A stretch of 54,857 bases of DNA from Helicobacteraceae bacterium (GTDB lineage Bacteria; Campylobacterota; Campylobacteria; Campylobacterales; SZUA-545), in the NCBI GenBank assembly GCA_031286325.1, contig JAITUT010000046.1, positions 1 through 54,857 of the forward strand, in the 5' to 3' direction. Made by a program: the position numbers and the translations under genes. This document shows positions 7,616 through 16,848 of this stretch, piece after piece. A model generated the notes under the pieces. That model did not search any database, was not told where the DNA came from, and saw nothing but the letters and a program-made list of their open reading frames with translations. Every line of letters begins with the position of its first letter. Position 1 is the first letter of the stretch.

Positions 7616-8041
7616 ATGAATTTTGTAATAAGCGCGGCAATAGGAGGGCAAGCAACAAATGTATCTAACGCAAGCCTCAGAAATCTTAATTTAAGTATGG
7701 CTAAATACTTAAAAAGCGGGTTTGAGAATATTGAATTTGTTGGAGTAGATAAACTCAAAATCAATTTATATATTAGCGGGGATATATCTGAATATTGTAA
7801 TTGTAGCGGTATTAAAAATGTTAGGTACATAAAGAATAAAAAAGAAATTTCTTCGGAACTCTGTATTCAAAGAATTTATTGGGATACTTTACCAGAACTA
7901 AGTATAGAAGAAAAATTCATAAAATTTATGTATTCATCTTTGTTAGATTTAAGTATTTTAATTGAAAAGAAATTAGAAAACAACGGCTATTTTTTTGACA
8001 AAGAGAAATTTAATAAAATAATTGCGGAATGCGTTAGATAA
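7616..8041 (+). CDS. Hypothetical 141-aa protein, possible immunity protein
   Basis: It starts at ATG 7616 behind an AAAGG ribosome-binding site at 7607-7611. The protein is soluble and opens with MNFVISAAIGGQATNVSNAS. It contains alternating hydrophobic stretches in the first half and a helical, Lys/Ile-rich second half. I do not recognise the family. It closes the AT-rich accessory cluster that began at 6523. The 208 bases behind it (8042-8249) contain a short inverted repeat (8052-8058 with 8088-8094) but no gene I can support. Low GC and few GATC sites point to acquisition. Confidence 0.7.
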   Translation: MNFVISAAIGGQATNVSNASLRNLNLSMAKYLKSGFENIEFVGVDKLKINLYISGDISEYCNCSGIKNVRYIKNKKEISSELCIQRIYWDTLPELSIEEKFIKFMYSSLLDLSILIEKKLENNGYFFDKEKFNKIIAECVR

Positions 8042-8249
8042 AGTAATACTGCGTCTCATTACAATACTTTTTACCTTTGAGACGTTATACGCCCAATTTT
8101 TAATTTATATAATCATAAAGTAAAACTGAATGAGTTTCGCGCGTTTTTTCGGCAAAAATAACCATAACTTACACTATAATTTTAAGCGGATTTTGGCATT
8201 TGAAAACATCGCTAAAAAAAGCGTTTTATTATGGCTTGGGCTTTGCGCG

Positions 8250-9830
8250 CTAACTTTGCTCGCTTTTCGGCAAGGGTGTGATCTTTTCTATATCGCTACC
8301 AAAGATTTCAACCGCCTTTTTTAGCGCGGGATCGTCCAAAACGTTTGTGTTTCCAGACGGCTCATCGTCTTTAACGGGTGCTATTTTCGCCTCTGCGCCA
8401 AAGACTTCGGCGGCGATCTGGCGGAAAATTTTGTAGTCGGATCGCAAGCGATCTGCGGCTTCGCCCTCTTTGGCGAATTTCAGCAAAATCTCGCCGTCCG
8501 CAAAATCCACAAAAGTTACGACCGCCTCCGCCGCGCTACCCAAAGATTCCCCGCGATCGTAGAGTTTGCGCTTGAAAATTTCAAAGAGCTCTTTTGGCGA
8601 GGGTGTTTTCGTAGCGGTGATCGCGGCGGGCGCGGCGGGCGCGGAGTTTCTGATCGCAGTTGAAACGGGCGGAATCGCGTGTGAAGCCGCTGGCGAAATT
8701 TGCGCGGCTGGTTTCGCGCTCGCCGCCCCAACAGGCTGGTTCGCGTTAAGATCGCCCATATTTTCAATCTCGTTTTCCAGCCGCTCAATCGCGTCATTTA
8801 TCGCTTCGGGGCGCAGAGCCTCTATCATTTTCATCGCCGCCAAAGCAAGCGCGAAACCCGAATCCGCGCCGTGCCTCAGCATTGATCTCGTCTCGGCGAG
8901 CGTCTTAAAAAACCGCTCGATTATGCTGTGCGTAAAGCGCGGGCGCGGCTTAAAAAGACGATCTTTTAAAAAATTTATCATCTCGCTCACGATCATTTCG
9001 GCGTCGTCGGACTCAAATTCCTTGACAAACAGGGTCGCCTCGTCGGTTTTACCCTCCAAAACCGCGTCAAAAAAGCTCTCAATCCGCGCGGGATCAAGCG
9101 CGCCTAAAATGTCAATCGCCGATTCCAAAGTAACCGCGCCCCTGCCAAAGGCGATTGTCTGTTCCAAAATCGTCAAAGTGTCGCGCATACTGCCGCCGCC
9201 GGCGCGCGCGATCATTTCCAGAGCTTTTTCGTCCGCCGTGATATTTTCCTGCGCCAAAATCGCGCGAATATGCGCCAAAACCGCCTCATAAGCGATCTTT
9301 TTGAAGCGAAAATGTTGCACGCGCGAGAGTACGGTGAGCGGCAATTTCTGCGGATCGGTCGTGGCGAGCAGGAATTTCGCGTGCGGCGGCGGCTCTTCAA
9401 GCGTCTTCAAAAACGCGTTAAACGCCGAATTGCTGAGCATATGCGCTTCGTCAATAATATAAACCTTAAATCGTCCCGCCGCCGGCGCGTATCGCGTCTG
9501 CTCAATCAGATCGCGAATGTCATTCACGCTCGTGTTGCTCGCCGCGTCCATCTCCACTATGTCAATGTGGCGACCTTCGTTGGCGTTTTTGCACGAATCG
9601 CACTGATCGCACGGCGCGGCGCTGACCCCTTTTTCGCACAGCAAAGACTTCGCGAAAATGCGCGCGCTGCTCGTTTTGCCGCTGCCGCGCAGCCCAGAAA
9701 ATAGATAGGCGTGCGAGAGTTTGCCGTTTTCTAACGCCGCCGAAAGAGTCTGGCTCACAGCCTCTTGCCCGATGAGCTCTTTGAATGATCGGGGGCGGTA
9801 TTTTAACGCTAGGACTTTATAGTTTTCCAT
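8250..9830 (-). CDS. dnaX: DNA polymerase III subunits gamma and tau
   Basis: The 526-residue protein is an AAA+ clamp-loader subunit. The Walker A motif GLRGSGKT is at 46-53, four zinc-ligand cysteines lie at about 65, 74, 77 and 80, and the Walker B DEAH box is at 127-130. The sensor-1 region LLATTDPQKLPLTVLSR follows. An Ala/Pro-rich linker (about 350-410) leads to a C-terminal domain. In the replisome, DnaX loads the beta clamp and ties together the polymerase and helicase. Length and domain order fit the family. No ribosomal slippage signal for a shorter gamma form was evident to me. It stands alone, 152 bases from purU. Confidence 0.96.
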   Translation of the reverse strand: MENYKVLALKYRPRSFKELIGQEAVSQTLSAALENGKLSHAYLFSGLRGSGKTSSARIFAKSLLCEKGVSAAPCDQCDSCKNANEGRHIDIVEMDAASNTSVNDIRDLIEQTRYAPAAGRFKVYIIDEAHMLSNSAFNAFLKTLEEPPPHAKFLLATTDPQKLPLTVLSRVQHFRFKKIAYEAVLAHIRAILAQENITADEKALEMIARAGGGSMRDTLTILEQTIAFGRGAVTLESAIDILGALDPARIESFFDAVLEGKTDEATLFVKEFESDDAEMIVSEMINFLKDRLFKPRPRFTHSIIERFFKTLAETRSMLRHGADSGFALALAAMKMIEALRPEAINDAIERLENEIENMGDLNANQPVGAASAKPAAQISPAASHAIPPVSTAIRNSAPAAPAAITATKTPSPKELFEIFKRKLYDRGESLGSAAEAVVTFVDFADGEILLKFAKEGEAADRLRSDYKIFRQIAAEVFGAEAKIAPVKDDEPSGNTNVLDDPALKKAVEIFGSDIEKITPLPKSEQS

Positions 9831-9982
9831 TCTTACTCCATTTATTTCGCGGATCGCTAAAGCCGTTCCTTGCGCGCCGTATGGGAATTGACCCGCGATC
9901 TAGATCGTCGTTTATCTTACGAAATTGCCGTATTTGTTTTATAGGCGCGCGATCTAAAAGAAATTGTTTCGCTATCTCCATT

Positions 9983-10822
9983 TTACGACTCAAAAATTAT
10001 CGTTTTGTTTTTGTATATAAATACGCGATCGTCAAATACAAGGCGCAAAGCTTTTGCTAATGTAAGCTTCTCTATCTCTTTGCCCGATCGCGCCATATCC
10101 TCCGCGCTGTGCGTGTGATTCACATTCAAAACGCTTTGCGCGATAATCGGACCCTCGTCTAAATTATTATTTACAAAGTGCGCCGTCGCGCCGATAATTT
10201 TCACGCCGCGATTATAAGCCTGTTTATAAGGATTCGCGCCTATAAACGCAGGCAAAAACGAGTGGTGAATGTTGATAATTTTATTAGCGAAATTTTCCAC
10301 AAAATTCGGCGTCAAAATCCGCATATATTTCGCCAGAATAATATATTTAGGATCATAATTTTTGATCACTTTTATTAACTCCGCTTCGTGGGATTCGCGC
10401 GAATGATTTTCGTGCGAGATAAAGTGAAAGGGAATATCAAAGTTTTCCGTAAGCGATCGCAAATTATCGTAGTTGCTTGTAACCGCCGCGATCGTAAATT
10501 CTAATTCGTTATATTTATGGCGAATCAAAAGATCGCTTAAACAATGGTGCTCTTTTGTAACCATAATTACAACGCGCTTTTTTTCGGCTGGAATCAATTT
10601 GATCTCGCTGTCCGCGCCCAAAATTTCGCGCAACTCGTCAAATAAATTTTCCCGCGCGATCCCGCTAATATCCGTGCGCATAAAAAATCTATTGGAATCG
10701 CGCTCTACAAACTCATTATTTTGCTCAATATTTAACTCGTATTTTAACAATACGCCCGTGATCTTATGAATCAAACCTTTTTTATCCGCCGTCTCTATTA
10801 ACAATCTATATCTGTTTTGCAT
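9983..10822 (-). CDS. purU: Formyltetrahydrofolate deformylase
   Basis: The 279-residue protein has an N-terminal ACT domain (about 5-80, RYRLLIETADKKGLIHKITG) and a C-terminal formyltransferase-like domain. The domain holds the HHSFLPAFIGANPYKQAY segment and the GATAHFV and DEGPII motifs, which include the catalytic Asn-His-Asp set. It hydrolyses 10-formyl-THF to formate and THF, which supplies formate or balances one-carbon pools. Its first codons overlap the end of cca by 17 bases. In my memory purU follows cca in Campylobacter jejuni as well, supporting the phylum assignment. Confidence 0.95.
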   Translation of the reverse strand: MQNRYRLLIETADKKGLIHKITGVLLKYELNIEQNNEFVERDSNRFFMRTDISGIARENLFDELREILGADSEIKLIPAEKKRVVIMVTKEHHCLSDLLIRHKYNELEFTIAAVTSNYDNLRSLTENFDIPFHFISHENHSRESHEAELIKVIKNYDPKYIILAKYMRILTPNFVENFANKIINIHHSFLPAFIGANPYKQAYNRGVKIIGATAHFVNNNLDEGPIIAQSVLNVNHTHSAEDMARSGKEIEKLTLAKALRLVFDDRVFIYKNKTIIFES

Positions 10823-11888
10823 AATTTTTCACCTTTTCTAAAATTCGTCCGCGCAACTCTAAGCCCAACTCTTTGCCCGCGAAACCTTCGCGCATTAAAT
10901 CCGCCGCTTTAACATTCGGATCAAACTTTTGATCCAAAAAACCCAGCTTAACGGCGCGATCATAAATTTTCGCGTACTCAAAACCAGCCCAATTTTTAAG
11001 CGGATATTTTAGCGCGATAGCGATTAAAAACTTATCGTTAAATCGCTTCGGCGGCGCGGGGTGATTCAAAATTTTGCGCCGCTCGTTTTTCGGCATATTT
11101 AACCGCTCAAAGATCATATTCCGCGCGTGAAAAAATATGCCGATCGCGTAAAAAAACGGCGTTTTTTTCACAAGGCGAAAAAAATTCAGATCGCAACGTG
11201 AAAAACCAAATAATTTCCGCGCGATCAAAAGGGAAATTATGTAAAACGCGCCCTTAACCCGAAAATCAGATCGCGCGATCTTCTCAAACTCGCCCCAAAT
11301 CCGCTCGCGGCTTAGATCGTCTAACGCGATTTCGCGGCAAATCGCGCAAGTTTCGGGGGCAATTTTGAAATTTAGTTGCGCCGCAAAACGCGCCGCGCGA
11401 AGAACGCGCAAACTATCTTCGCCAAACGCCGCGCTATCAATGTGCCGCAAAACGCGCCGCGCAAGATCGCCCGCGTCGCCCATCGCGCCGAAAAAATCCA
11501 AAATTTCGCCCGTAAAAATGTTGATCATCACCGCGTTGATCGTGAAATCGCGCCGCCTTGCCGCAAGACTCGGATCATTCTCGATCGCCACCGAAAAACC
11601 CTTATGCCCGCGCGCGATTTTCCGCTCCGCGCGCGGCAAAGAGAGGTCAAAAACGCCCATTTTATAGACGAAAAAACTTTTTCCAACGCCGATCGCGCCC
11701 AAATTTCGCATCAAAATCTCAAAATCCGCCGCTGGAATATCGTAAATTTCAATGTCAATATCTTCAAAATCGCGCCCGAGAAAGTGATCGCGCACCGCGC
11801 CGCCCACGAAAAACGCCCGCTTGGTGCGCGGGGCGAGCGCGGCTTTAACGCGCTCAAAATCGGCGGCGAAACGCGGCGGGAGCGTCAT
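10806..11888 (-). CDS. cca: tRNA nucleotidyltransferase / poly(A) polymerase family (CCA-adding)
   Basis: This 360-residue class II nucleotidyltransferase shows FFVGGAVRDHFLGRDFEDID near the N-terminus, with the GG...DxD catalytic set, and RRRDFTINAV (the RRD motif) near residues 109-118. A helical neck and body domain follows. It adds or repairs the 3'-terminal CCA of tRNAs. The tRNA-Asn gene in this window already encodes CCA, so here it is likely to do repair. The start ATG at 11888 overlaps the stop of the CiaD-like gene, and its end overlaps purU, giving a tight three-gene operon. Confidence 0.94.
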   Translation of the reverse strand: MTLPPRFAADFERVKAALAPRTKRAFFVGGAVRDHFLGRDFEDIDIEIYDIPAADFEILMRNLGAIGVGKSFFVYKMGVFDLSLPRAERKIARGHKGFSVAIENDPSLAARRRDFTINAVMINIFTGEILDFFGAMGDAGDLARRVLRHIDSAAFGEDSLRVLRAARFAAQLNFKIAPETCAICREIALDDLSRERIWGEFEKIARSDFRVKGAFYIISLLIARKLFGFSRCDLNFFRLVKKTPFFYAIGIFFHARNMIFERLNMPKNERRKILNHPAPPKRFNDKFLIAIALKYPLKNWAGFEYAKIYDRAVKLGFLDQKFDPNVKAADLMREGFAGKELGLELRGRILEKVKNYAKQI

Positions 11889-12502
11889 TTGTTGGGAATT
11901 TCCCTGATTTTTGCGAGGCGATCCTCCACAATGCTTAAAAGGTATTCAAAAAAATTAAATGTCAAATCTAACTTTGCCTCAAGATTTTTACAATTCGGAG
12001 ATTGCAAACCCACAAAGAGCGTCAAAACGCGCTCTCTAAGCGTCTCCAAAAACATCTCTTCGCCGCTGATTACGCTTTGATTTGCCAGCATTTCGCCGCT
12101 CGCTAAATCACGCGCGGGGTTTTCTTGTCGCGCTGATTTTTCGGCGGGTTTCGCCTCTGCGAATTTCGGCTCTTTCGCCGTCAAGGAAGCCGCCGCGATC
12201 TCTTGATTTTGCGGCGCGGCGGGCGCGGCGGGCGCAGCGGAAATTACAGGCGCGGCTGAAACGGCGGAGATAGCGATCTCGGCGGGTTTAGCGGACTTGG
12301 CGGATTCTTCGGCAGCCTGGGGCGGCGTTGAAACGGGCAAACTCAAACCGCGCGCGATCTCAATCGCCTGCTCAATTTTCGCCAACGCGATGGGATCGCG
12401 CGACTTGTCGGCGATCACCGCCTCCACGCTCTCACGCGCCGTGCGCTCAAACTCGCCGCCCACATCGGAGAGCGCCGACAAAACCAGCTCTTTTAAATCC
12501 AT
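11885..12502 (-). CDS. CiaD-like domain protein
   Basis: The 205-residue protein has an N-terminal helical region (MDLKELVLSALSDVGGEFE), a long Ala/Pro/Lys-rich middle that is probably disordered (about 55-135), and a C-terminal helical domain (about 145-205) ending in IVEDRLAKIREIPNK. In Campylobacter the gene directly ahead of cca and purU encodes CiaD, a secreted protein implicated in host-cell invasion whose C-terminal domain is widespread in the phylum. Order and layout match here. The conserved role in non-pathogens is unknown, so I would not call it a virulence factor. Its stop overlaps the cca start as ATGA. Confidence 0.75.
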   Translation of the reverse strand: MDLKELVLSALSDVGGEFERTARESVEAVIADKSRDPIALAKIEQAIEIARGLSLPVSTPPQAAEESAKSAKPAEIAISAVSAAPVISAAPAAPAAPQNQEIAAASLTAKEPKFAEAKPAEKSARQENPARDLASGEMLANQSVISGEEMFLETLRERVLTLFVGLQSPNCKNLEAKLDLTFNFFEYLLSIVEDRLAKIREIPNK

Positions 12503-12564
12503 TCGCTAATCATACAAAATTTTCGCGATCACCTGCGTTAGCGCGTTGATTGCCGCGCCCTACC

Positions 12565-13416
12565 CTACTCCAAAAGCAGTTTCGCGGCGGCGATGTCGTT
12601 CGTGATTTGCGCTTTCAGATTGCTTAAGTCGTCAAATCGCTTGTTTTCGCGCAACCTTTCGGCGAAAAATATCGCGGCGCTTCGCGGTTGCTCCGCCTCG
12701 CTTTTACCCGCGAAATCCTTGAAACTTTCATCTATTATATGGCTCTCGATCGCAAACGCGCCGTCCGCGCTGAGCCTCTGCCCCACAAAACTCACAGATT
12801 TGTAAAGCGCGCCCAAAACCTCCGTCTGCGAGGCATAGACCCCGTCAAGCGGCGCGAGAAAGCGCGTAACGGCAAGGTTTATCGTGGGGTAGAGCCGCTT
12901 CGCGCCCAAACCCTGTCCGCGCACGATCTCGCCCTCAATCATATGATTGCGACCCAAAAGTTTCGCCGCCGCGCGGACATTGCCGTCAAGGAGGAACAAT
13001 CTAATCCGCGCCGCGTGGACTGGGACATCGGCGACTTTGACCTCCTCTACGATCTCACATTCGCCGCCGAAATTCGCGAAAAGTGTTTTGAGCTCCGCCG
13101 CGCCCGCCGCGCGATCTTTGCCGAAGCGAAAGTCGTAGCCGACTACGAGACGTTTGAGCGCGGGAAATTCGCTTACGAGGCGCGCGATAAAGGCGTTCGG
13201 CGACATTTCGCGCAACTCGTCAAGCGGCACGAAAAAGATCGGCGCGGCGCAAAACCTTTCGCGCGAAACGCCGGGCGTAAGGCATATACGATCGTGCTCA
13301 ATCGCGAGCAGAGCGCTTTTGTCGCCAAGCCGCGCGACGAGAGCTTGATGACCTAAATGTATGCCGTCAAAACCGCCCAAAGCGAGCGAAGTTATTTTGG
13401 ATTTTAGCGCGTTCAT
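12565..13416 (-). CDS. ribF: Bifunctional riboflavin kinase / FAD synthetase
   Basis: This 283-residue protein has the N-terminal nucleotidyltransferase domain with GGFDGIHLGHQALV (about 14-27) and the VVGYDFRFGKDR motif. A C-terminal riboflavin kinase domain starts near LLGRNHMIEGEIVRGQGLG and contains YPTINL. It phosphorylates riboflavin to FMN and adenylates FMN to FAD. The start ATG overlaps the tlyA stop as ATGA. The tlyA-ribF pairing is also known to me from Campylobacter. RibD, an earlier enzyme of the same pathway, is encoded at 48882. Confidence 0.94.
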   Translation of the reverse strand: MNALKSKITSLALGGFDGIHLGHQALVARLGDKSALLAIEHDRICLTPGVSRERFCAAPIFFVPLDELREMSPNAFIARLVSEFPALKRLVVGYDFRFGKDRAAGAAELKTLFANFGGECEIVEEVKVADVPVHAARIRLFLLDGNVRAAAKLLGRNHMIEGEIVRGQGLGAKRLYPTINLAVTRFLAPLDGVYASQTEVLGALYKSVSFVGQRLSADGAFAIESHIIDESFKDFAGKSEAEQPRSAAIFFAERLRENKRFDDLSNLKAQITNDIAAAKLLLE

Positions 13417-14123
13417 TTTGATTTTTTATAATACAATAAATATTCTTGATTGCCGTTTTTACCTTTCACTTTCGAGATGCTTTTCGCTATTAAATTCCAC
13501 GCGAATTTTTCGGCGGTTTCAAGGAAATTTATTAGCGCGTTTTGCACGGCTTTTTCATCAACCACTACGCCTCTTTTATCGCGTTTTGCCCCGCGACCTG
13601 TTTCAAATTGAGGTTTGAATAATAATATAATATGTTCTTTGGCGTTTTTATCAATATCTTCTATAAATTTTTCCAGCGAAATAAATGAGGCGTCGCAGAC
13701 CACCAGATCAAACTTTTCTGGCGATCTGAAACCTCTTATGTCTGTTTTTTCCAAATTAACTACTTTTTCATTGGTTTTTAGCAAATTATTTAACTGATTT
13801 ACGCCGATGTCAAGCGCGGTAATTCTCAAAGCGTTTTTCGAAAGCAGAACTTGCGTCCAACCGCCCGTGCTTGCGCCTATATCAAGGCAATTAAATCCTG
13901 CTATGTCAAGGTTTATTTGCTCTAAAAAATATAATAGTTTTAGCGCGGATCGGCTCACGAAATTTTCTCTTTCTATTATTTTTATTTCATCGTTTTCGCC
14001 GACTTCTTGGGAAGTTTTAACACACAAGGTATTATTTAGAATTACGCCGTTATTTTTAATAATTTCCGCAGCTTTATTGCGGCTAATGTTTTTTAACTTC
14101 GCGACAGCTATATCAAATCTCAT
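13413..14123 (-). CDS. tlyA: TlyA family 16S/23S rRNA 2'-O-methyltransferase
   Basis: The 236-residue protein has an N-terminal S4 RNA-binding domain (about 1-50) and an FtsJ-like methyltransferase fold. The SAM-binding motif CLDIGASTGGWTQ is at 79-91. The likely catalytic tetrad is Lys62 (RSALK), Asp144 (VVCDASF), Lys170 (LLFKPQFE) and Glu227 (GNQEYLLYY). TlyA methylates ribose positions in rRNA and modulates sensitivity to capreomycin-type drugs. The start overlaps the end of the rhodanese gene by 11 bases and the stop overlaps ribF. The gene is AT-richer than its neighbours, but its place in a conserved pair argues for native origin. Confidence 0.94.
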   Translation of the reverse strand: MRFDIAVAKLKNISRNKAAEIIKNNGVILNNTLCVKTSQEVGENDEIKIIERENFVSRSALKLLYFLEQINLDIAGFNCLDIGASTGGWTQVLLSKNALRITALDIGVNQLNNLLKTNEKVVNLEKTDIRGFRSPEKFDLVVCDASFISLEKFIEDIDKNAKEHIILLFKPQFETGRGAKRDKRGVVVDEKAVQNALINFLETAEKFAWNLIAKSISKVKGKNGNQEYLLYYKKSK

Positions 14124-14475
14124 TTTTGCTATCCCTATAAATTATTTTACCCTTAAATTTATCAATCCCGCGATCTAAATTTTTCGCGTTTTTGTAGCCG
14201 ATCTCACGCATAGTTTCCGCGCAAACTTTACTGCGCGATCCGTTAGCGCAATATAAAATATAAAGCGGCTCTTTTTCTTTTATTTTTTTCACTTTCGGAT
14301 AAAACGAATTATATGAAATTACAAGATCGGTTCCCTCTATAAAATGGTGCGCAGCTTCGTATTTCTCGCGTACGTCAATTAAAACAAAATCCGCTTCGCC
14401 GCCTGATCGCGCCTCAAGGAGCGAAACAAGCTCTGCGGAAGTTACGAAATCTTGTTCTAAAATGTTTTTTGCCAT
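14113..14475 (-). CDS. Rhodanese-like domain protein
   Basis: This 120-residue single-domain rhodanese has the CANGSRS active-site loop, with Cys76 as the likely sulfur-carrying residue. The typical VLIDVREKYEAAHHFIEG segment (about 31-48) precedes it. No signal peptide is visible, so it is cytoplasmic. Such proteins transfer sulfane sulfur or act in tRNA thiolation, but the substrate cannot be told from sequence. It is divergent from the metallopeptidase at 14509 and overlaps tlyA at its 3' end. Confidence 0.9.
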   Translation of the reverse strand: MAKNILEQDFVTSAELVSLLEARSGGEADFVLIDVREKYEAAHHFIEGTDLVISYNSFYPKVKKIKEKEPLYILYCANGSRSKVCAETMREIGYKNAKNLDRGIDKFKGKIIYRDSKNEI

Positions 14476-14508
14476 AATTATTTATAGCGTTTTTTGGATA
14501 AGGTCAAA

Positions 14509-15120
14509 ATGCAAATAGAGATCGTGCGCAAAAACAGGTTAAAAAGGTGGCGGATCGTTATTAAAGACAAAGTCTATTTTTACGCGCCGCGCAAGATGAG
14601 CGATTTGTTAATAAACAACGCGATTGCGCAATATGAAAGTTGGATTAAAAAGAGTTTTTCCGAACGCGATAAAATTGTGCGGGAAGTTGAAAATATATAT
14701 GCGCAAAATTCAGGTAAAATTCCACTATTTGGCGAATGGGTTTCGGCTCCTGAAAATGTAAAAGAATTTTATAAATTAACCGCGCAAAAATTCTTTAACG
14801 AATTTTGTGAAATTTACGCCGAAAAAACAGGCGTAAAATACGCGAAAATTACTATTAAAGATCAAAAAACCCGTTATGGGAGTTGCTCCGTAAAAGGATC
14901 GCTTAATTTTAACTTTCGCGCGGTGAAAGCGCCTAAATATGTAGCCGAATACCTAGTGGCGCACGAGATCGCGCACTTAAAACACTTAAATCACGGCAAA
15001 AATTTCTGGCGTTTGCTCTCTGATATTTTTCCGCAATATAAAGAGGCGGAAAGTTATCTGAAAAATAAGCGAAACGCATTGTTTTTGCGCTATGATAATT
15101 TTGGTAAAAAAAATGACTGA
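14509..15120 (+). CDS. M48/YgjP-type zinc metallopeptidase
   Basis: I choose ATG 14509 over the in-frame TTG at 14494, because a TAAGG ribosome-binding site lies six bases ahead of the ATG. The 203-residue product matches YgjP/DUF45 metal-dependent hydrolases. It has a KDQKTRYGSCSVKGSLNFNF segment and then the zinc motif HEIAHLKHLNHGKNFW, with HExxH plus a downstream His ligand. These proteins often accompany restriction-modification or other accessory genes and are thought to be peptidases, but substrates are unknown. The stop overlaps the next gene (ATGACTGA). Confidence 0.88.
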   Translation: MQIEIVRKNRLKRWRIVIKDKVYFYAPRKMSDLLINNAIAQYESWIKKSFSERDKIVREVENIYAQNSGKIPLFGEWVSAPENVKEFYKLTAQKFFNEFCEIYAEKTGVKYAKITIKDQKTRYGSCSVKGSLNFNFRAVKAPKYVAEYLVAHEIAHLKHLNHGKNFWRLLSDIFPQYKEAESYLKNKRNALFLRYDNFGKKND

Positions 15121-15481
15121 AACCATATTAAAAACTTCGCATATTTTAGCCGCGATTTTTTTCGCTGGATTTATATTTACCGATCGCGCGATCTTGCGTC
15201 GAAGTTTCACGCAAAGCGAATTAAGACCCCTTTATATCAAAGCGACAATCCCAACTCTGATCGCAAGCGCGATCTTGATCGCAAGCGGCATATTTTTATT
15301 ATTAAATTACCCGCAAAAAACTTTTCTTTTACACATTAAAGCCGCCTTTGGGCTTTTAACGATCGCGCTCTTTTTCACCTGCCCATTTACCGCAAAATTT
15401 TCGCCGAAAGTTCGCTTCGCGCACCGCGCGGCTACGATCGCCGTAGCGATTTGCGCGGTAATTTGCGCGAAATTATTATGA
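15113..15481 (+). CDS. Small four-helix membrane protein
   Basis: ATG 15113 overlaps the preceding stop (stop at 15118-15120). A longer in-frame start at 15092 would add seven residues. The 122-residue product has about four hydrophobic helices (near residues 8-27, 42-63, 72-90 and 100-120) and a RFAHRAA segment. Its layout recalls CopD/HemJ-like or DUF2269-like inner-membrane proteins, with conserved His residues that might bind heme. This is an impression only. It is coupled to the metallopeptidase gene and ends five bases into the DUF2779 gene on the other strand. Confidence 0.8.
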   Translation: MTETILKTSHILAAIFFAGFIFTDRAILRRSFTQSELRPLYIKATIPTLIASAILIASGIFLLLNYPQKTFLLHIKAAFGLLTIALFFTCPFTAKFSPKVRFAHRAATIAVAICAVICAKLL

Positions 15482-16840
15482 CTCCGCGGCTTTAAGCAGC
15501 TTTTTATAGATCGTTACAAGATATTCGCTGTCTTTGCCGCAATAATCAAGCAATTCTTCTTTAATTTTTACGCGATCTTCGGCATTAGATTCAAATAACG
15601 AAAAATACTTCTGCACAGCTTTCATACCATTCGCGATCCCGCCGTCATAAACTGCGGATTTGTCAATCGCGGGAGCGACTGATTTTAACGAGTGCGATCC
15701 GCGCATTTTGTAGTGATAAAACCAACGTTTTTCAAATGGCGTCATAATATCAATTATCCGCGCTGAAATTGAGAGTAGTTTTTCGCGAGATTCAGAGCAA
15801 AAATTCGCCAGCTCTTTTATGATCGTTTTTTCAAAAGACGATCCGAACGCCACAACGCTTCCTTTGTCCGCTATAATTTCGCCTAAAAGGTGCGCGATCT
15901 CGCTTCTCGAATCCTTGTCATAATCCGCTAAAAAATCATATCGTTTTTTGCGCGATTTGTCACTCTCTAAAACACATAACGAGAACTGAAAAGGCAATAT
16001 CGTATTCGGCGGCAAACTTTCAAACGGAGGGATAATATAATTGATCGCCTCAAAATCCAAAAAATGGATAGGATATGCGATTTTTGATAAAAATTTACGC
16101 AATTGCTCCGCGTCTATATGCGTCTTTTTCTCACGATCGCAAACTGCTTGAATCCGCTGATAATCGGTTAAAAGCTCATCGGGAATTTCGCTCGTATTTA
16201 ATATATTTTGTTTGATTAAATCCAACTTTATCTCGCGGCTCAAACGAGTCATATTCATTACGGAATACTTCGGTATAAAAGCCAAACATTTATGCGCGTA
16301 TTCACAGGTAAAATCATAATCGCAGCGAATTTCATCATCTTCGTAATGATCCAAAAAATCTATAGCGTTTTGAATTTTAAAAACTTTACCGAAAACCTGC
16401 CTTGAAATATCCTCTTTAATAAACAATTTTTCAAAATTTAATTCGTTGTTTAATTCGCCTTTTGCACTATAATTTTTATCCGCCATATAAAGATAAATTT
16501 TTTCCACATTTAATCCGCGTTTTTTTAAGATAAAAACCTCTAACGCAAGCTCTTTCATAATTTGCGAATTAGGAGTATATTGCAATAATAACTTTGATAG
16601 TTCGTAACTATTCTTATTTTGCGTAATTTTATCGGCTGTTACAGAAAAATTTTTATATGTTAAAACTTTGTTGCTGAGAGGGTGCGAAAAACCGCCGTTA
16701 AACCAAGCGTAAACTTTGCGTGAAATTTCAGGCGGCGTAAAACCGCCGATGTGCTCGTTCGCGATCGGCGAAACGCCCTGCGCGTAATACGATCGCGCCC
16801 TCTCGCACGAAATCAATCTAAAAAGTAAAGCCGCGTCCAA
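15476..16840 (-). CDS. DUF2779 domain protein (RNase H-like nuclease fold)
   Basis: This 454-residue protein contains the DUF2779 pattern. A CDYDFTCEYAHKC cysteine cluster (about 193-205) may hold metal. It is followed by a DEDD-exonuclease-like domain with FLDFEAINYIIPPFE, PFQFSLC, FGSSFEKTIIKEL and DYCGKDSEYLV. Family members usually start with a Cas4-like nuclease half. Here that half is less obvious, and the start (TTG 16840, behind an AGGGCGG site eight bases after the ispH stop) makes the protein somewhat short. Function is unknown, though roles in DNA or RNA metabolism or defence are plausible. Coupled transcription with ispH is likely. Confidence 0.85.
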   Translation of the reverse strand: MDAALLFRLISCERARSYYAQGVSPIANEHIGGFTPPEISRKVYAWFNGGFSHPLSNKVLTYKNFSVTADKITQNKNSYELSKLLLQYTPNSQIMKELALEVFILKKRGLNVEKIYLYMADKNYSAKGELNNELNFEKLFIKEDISRQVFGKVFKIQNAIDFLDHYEDDEIRCDYDFTCEYAHKCLAFIPKYSVMNMTRLSREIKLDLIKQNILNTSEIPDELLTDYQRIQAVCDREKKTHIDAEQLRKFLSKIAYPIHFLDFEAINYIIPPFESLPPNTILPFQFSLCVLESDKSRKKRYDFLADYDKDSRSEIAHLLGEIIADKGSVVAFGSSFEKTIIKELANFCSESREKLLSISARIIDIMTPFEKRWFYHYKMRGSHSLKSVAPAIDKSAVYDGGIANGMKAVQKYFSLFESNAEDRVKIKEELLDYCGKDSEYLVTIYKKLLKAAES

Positions 16841-16848
16841 AAGCCGCC

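Noticed and set aside
8566-9291. A 241-residue open frame on the plus strand, antisense to dnaX
   Set aside because: The dnaX frame is firmly identified by motifs and spans this region. The antisense protein has no domain or ribosome-binding site and reflects codon composition.
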